From contig DFBW01000028.1 of assembly GCA_002366775.1 (NCBI GenBank), positions 1 through 16,839 of the forward strand: a stretch of 16,839 nt of DNA, read 5' to 3'. The DNA comes from Roseovarius sp. UBA3070. GTDB lineage: Bacteria; Pseudomonadota; Alphaproteobacteria; Rhodobacterales; Rhodobacteraceae. The notes beneath the pieces were generated by a model. That model was not told where the DNA came from, did not search any database, and was given only the letters and a program-made list of their open reading frames with translations. Positions within the stretch are counted from its first letter, which is position 1; every line of letters begins with the position of its first letter. The position numbers and the translations under genes are program-made. Below are positions 15,853 to 16,839 of this stretch, piece by piece.

Positions 15853-16704
15853 TCAGGTATCAGATCTGAGCAAGATAACCTCCAACCTGTTGTTACGAAT
15901 GGCCATTGGGTTTCTCACCACCGGCTCACGATCGGCGTGTCCGGTGATGCGGCGCATGCGTTCGCTTGTGACTCCGCTTTGTTGCATCATCACGCGCATA
16001 CGATTCGCCCGGGCAGCGGACAAATCCCAAACCGGGTTGTTGGCCACAACAATAGGTTCAGACCTTGTATGCCCTTCGACAGCGATAGTGTTTTCCACCA
16101 GTTTACTGACCGTCGCCAACAGGTCTGCCAATTCGCCCAGCAAAGGCGTGGGCGTATCTGTGCCTTTCACGAAAAGATGACCGCTTTCAAGATCAAACAA
16201 CTCGATCACAAGCCCCTCATCAGTGACGCGGGTCAGAATGTGCTGACGGGTCTTTTCTGATACGGTGCTTTCACCGCTGCGACCGGAGAGTGCATCTTCC
16301 AACGCCTCCATGGCATCAGCCATTGCGGCGGATTGCTGTTCTTGCCCGGCATCACTCACGCCCATTTCACCACGCGCCTGATTGCCTTCGGTCGGGCGTT
16401 GATTGGTGGCGCCGGTGCCATTTTGCGGCAATGTTTCTTCTGAAAACAGGCTGTCGCCGCCAAAATCACCATCTCCGCCCCCCGAAATCCGATTGATCGG
16501 AATCGTAGGGCTAAAATAGTCAGCCACACCTTTACGTTGTTGTTCCGTCGTCGCGTTCAAAAGCCACATCAACAGGAAGAAGGCCATCATGGCTGTTACA
16601 AAGTCGGCATAGGCAACTTTCCAGGCACCACCATGGTGCCCATCGCCGCCTCCGGCTTTCTTCTTCTTGATGATGATAGGCGCGACATTAGCCTGCGCAC
16701 TCAT
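15853..16704 (-). CDS. motB: MotB, flagellar stator peptidoglycan-anchoring subunit
   Basis: MotB pairs with MotA in the proton channel and anchors the stator to peptidoglycan. From ATG at 16704 the product is 283 aa. A basic N-terminus (IIIKKKKAGGG) precedes the single membrane helix with the proton-binding Asp (about residue 34) in WKVAYADFVTAMMAFFLLMW. A plug and a Gly/Asp-rich linker come next, then an OmpA-like domain with EGHTRSEP, WDLSAARANRM and a terminal NNRLEVILLRSD. GTG codons at 16713 and 16710 are possible starts but would abut the AAGG. The ATG has that AAGG eight bases upstream, so I prefer it. It heads the hook operon and is separated from motA by about 10 kb. Confidence 0.97.
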   Translation of the reverse strand: MSAQANVAPIIIKKKKAGGGDGHHGGAWKVAYADFVTAMMAFFLLMWLLNATTEQQRKGVADYFSPTIPINRISGGGDGDFGGDSLFSEETLPQNGTGATNQRPTEGNQARGEMGVSDAGQEQQSAAMADAMEALEDALSGRSGESTVSEKTRQHILTRVTDEGLVIELFDLESGHLFVKGTDTPTPLLGELADLLATVSKLVENTIAVEGHTRSEPIVVANNPVWDLSAARANRMRVMMQQSGVTSERMRRITGHADREPVVRNPMAIRNNRLEVILLRSDT

Positions 16705-16752
16705 CTCCACCACCTTTTTTACTCACCCGAGTTAAGGATTAGCAGAGAGATA

Positions 16753-16768
16753 TTACGCGCGGCTTAAC
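16753..16768 (-). promoter_or_regulatory. Candidate CtrA box upstream of motB
   Basis: The plus strand reads TTAC-N7-TTAAC, one mismatch from the CtrA consensus TTAA-N7-TTAAC. It lies about 50 bases upstream of the motB start in the 135-base non-coding stretch that runs to the right edge. No strong -10 element stands out downstream (TAATCC at 16741 to 16736 is weak). Having a similar box at the other control region of the window raises confidence. Confidence 0.45.
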
Positions 16769-16839
16769 GTCTAAACTTGTCGAGACATAAGGCGGGGCGT
16801 CACCCACCCACCATATAAGGCATGAGAACGATCTCATTG

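Noticed and set aside
15852..15870. CTCAG/CTGAG inverted repeat over the motB stop
   Set aside because: Five base pairs with a nine-base loop and no T-run is within chance expectation.
16822..16837. Inverted repeat ATGAGA / TCTCAT with a four-base loop at the right edge
   Set aside because: The 6-bp AT-rich stem lacks a T-run and its context is cut by the window edge, so it cannot be called a terminator.
16800..16839. Possible gene ends at the right edge
   Set aside because: A minus-strand frame ends at 16800 with a plausible C-terminal tail, another minus frame opens at 16837, and a plus-strand ATG sits at 16822 with a poorly spaced AAGG. About 40 bases cannot decide between them.
1..16839. 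Mobile elements, CRISPR arrays, tRNA or rRNA genes, phage or defence systems
   Set aside because: None seen. The window is filled by co-oriented flagellar genes of uniform character.

Overview
The window is a flagellar gene cluster from an alphaproteobacterium, almost certainly a Rhodobacterales (Roseobacter-clade) species. The assignment rests on gene content and order: fliL next to a divergent fliF-fliH-fliN-fliP operon, motE-motA upstream of a flagellar lytic transglycosylase and flhA, and a motB-flgE-flgK-flgL-flgI operon. CtrA-like boxes and moderate GC content fit too. Fifteen protein-coding genes fill nearly all of the sequence. There are no RNA genes, insertion sequences, CRISPR arrays or signs of horizontal transfer, and no gene-free stretch exceeds about 130 bases.

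Layout. (1) Positions 1-7440, minus strand, read right to left: fliL, a small membrane/coiled-coil protein, motE-like, motA, a large exported protein of unknown function (755 aa), an SltF-like lytic transglycosylase and flhA (C-terminus lost at the left edge). Most junctions are overlaps or gaps of 10 bases or fewer. The exceptions are a 71-base gap before motA and a 93-base gap before the transglycosylase. (2) Positions 7441-7562: a compact divergent control region with a CtrA-like box, a likely -10 element for fliL, and two palindromes. (3) Positions 7563-10808, plus strand: fliF, fliH, fliN, fliP, each overlapping the next by 1-4 bases. (4) Positions 10786-10814: a perfect 11-bp inverted repeat over the fliP stop, between two convergent operons. 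(5) Positions 10826-16704, minus strand: motB, flgE, flgK, flgL, flgI, with a second CtrA-like box upstream of motB and a hairpin between flgE and flgK.

Together the genes cover the MS ring (FliF), C ring (FliN), export gate and export accessory proteins (FlhA, FliP, FliH), P ring (FlgI), wall penetration (SltF-like), stator (MotA, MotB, FliL, MotE) and hook/junction (FlgE, FlgK, FlgL). fliG, fliM, fliI, fliQ, fliR, flhB, the rod genes and flagellin are not here. fliR and flhB may lie just beyond the left edge.

The least understood part is the stator-associated module: the 755-aa exported protein directly after motA, together with a MotE-like protein and a small membrane protein. I propose, as inference only, that the large protein plays a MotC-like periplasmic role.
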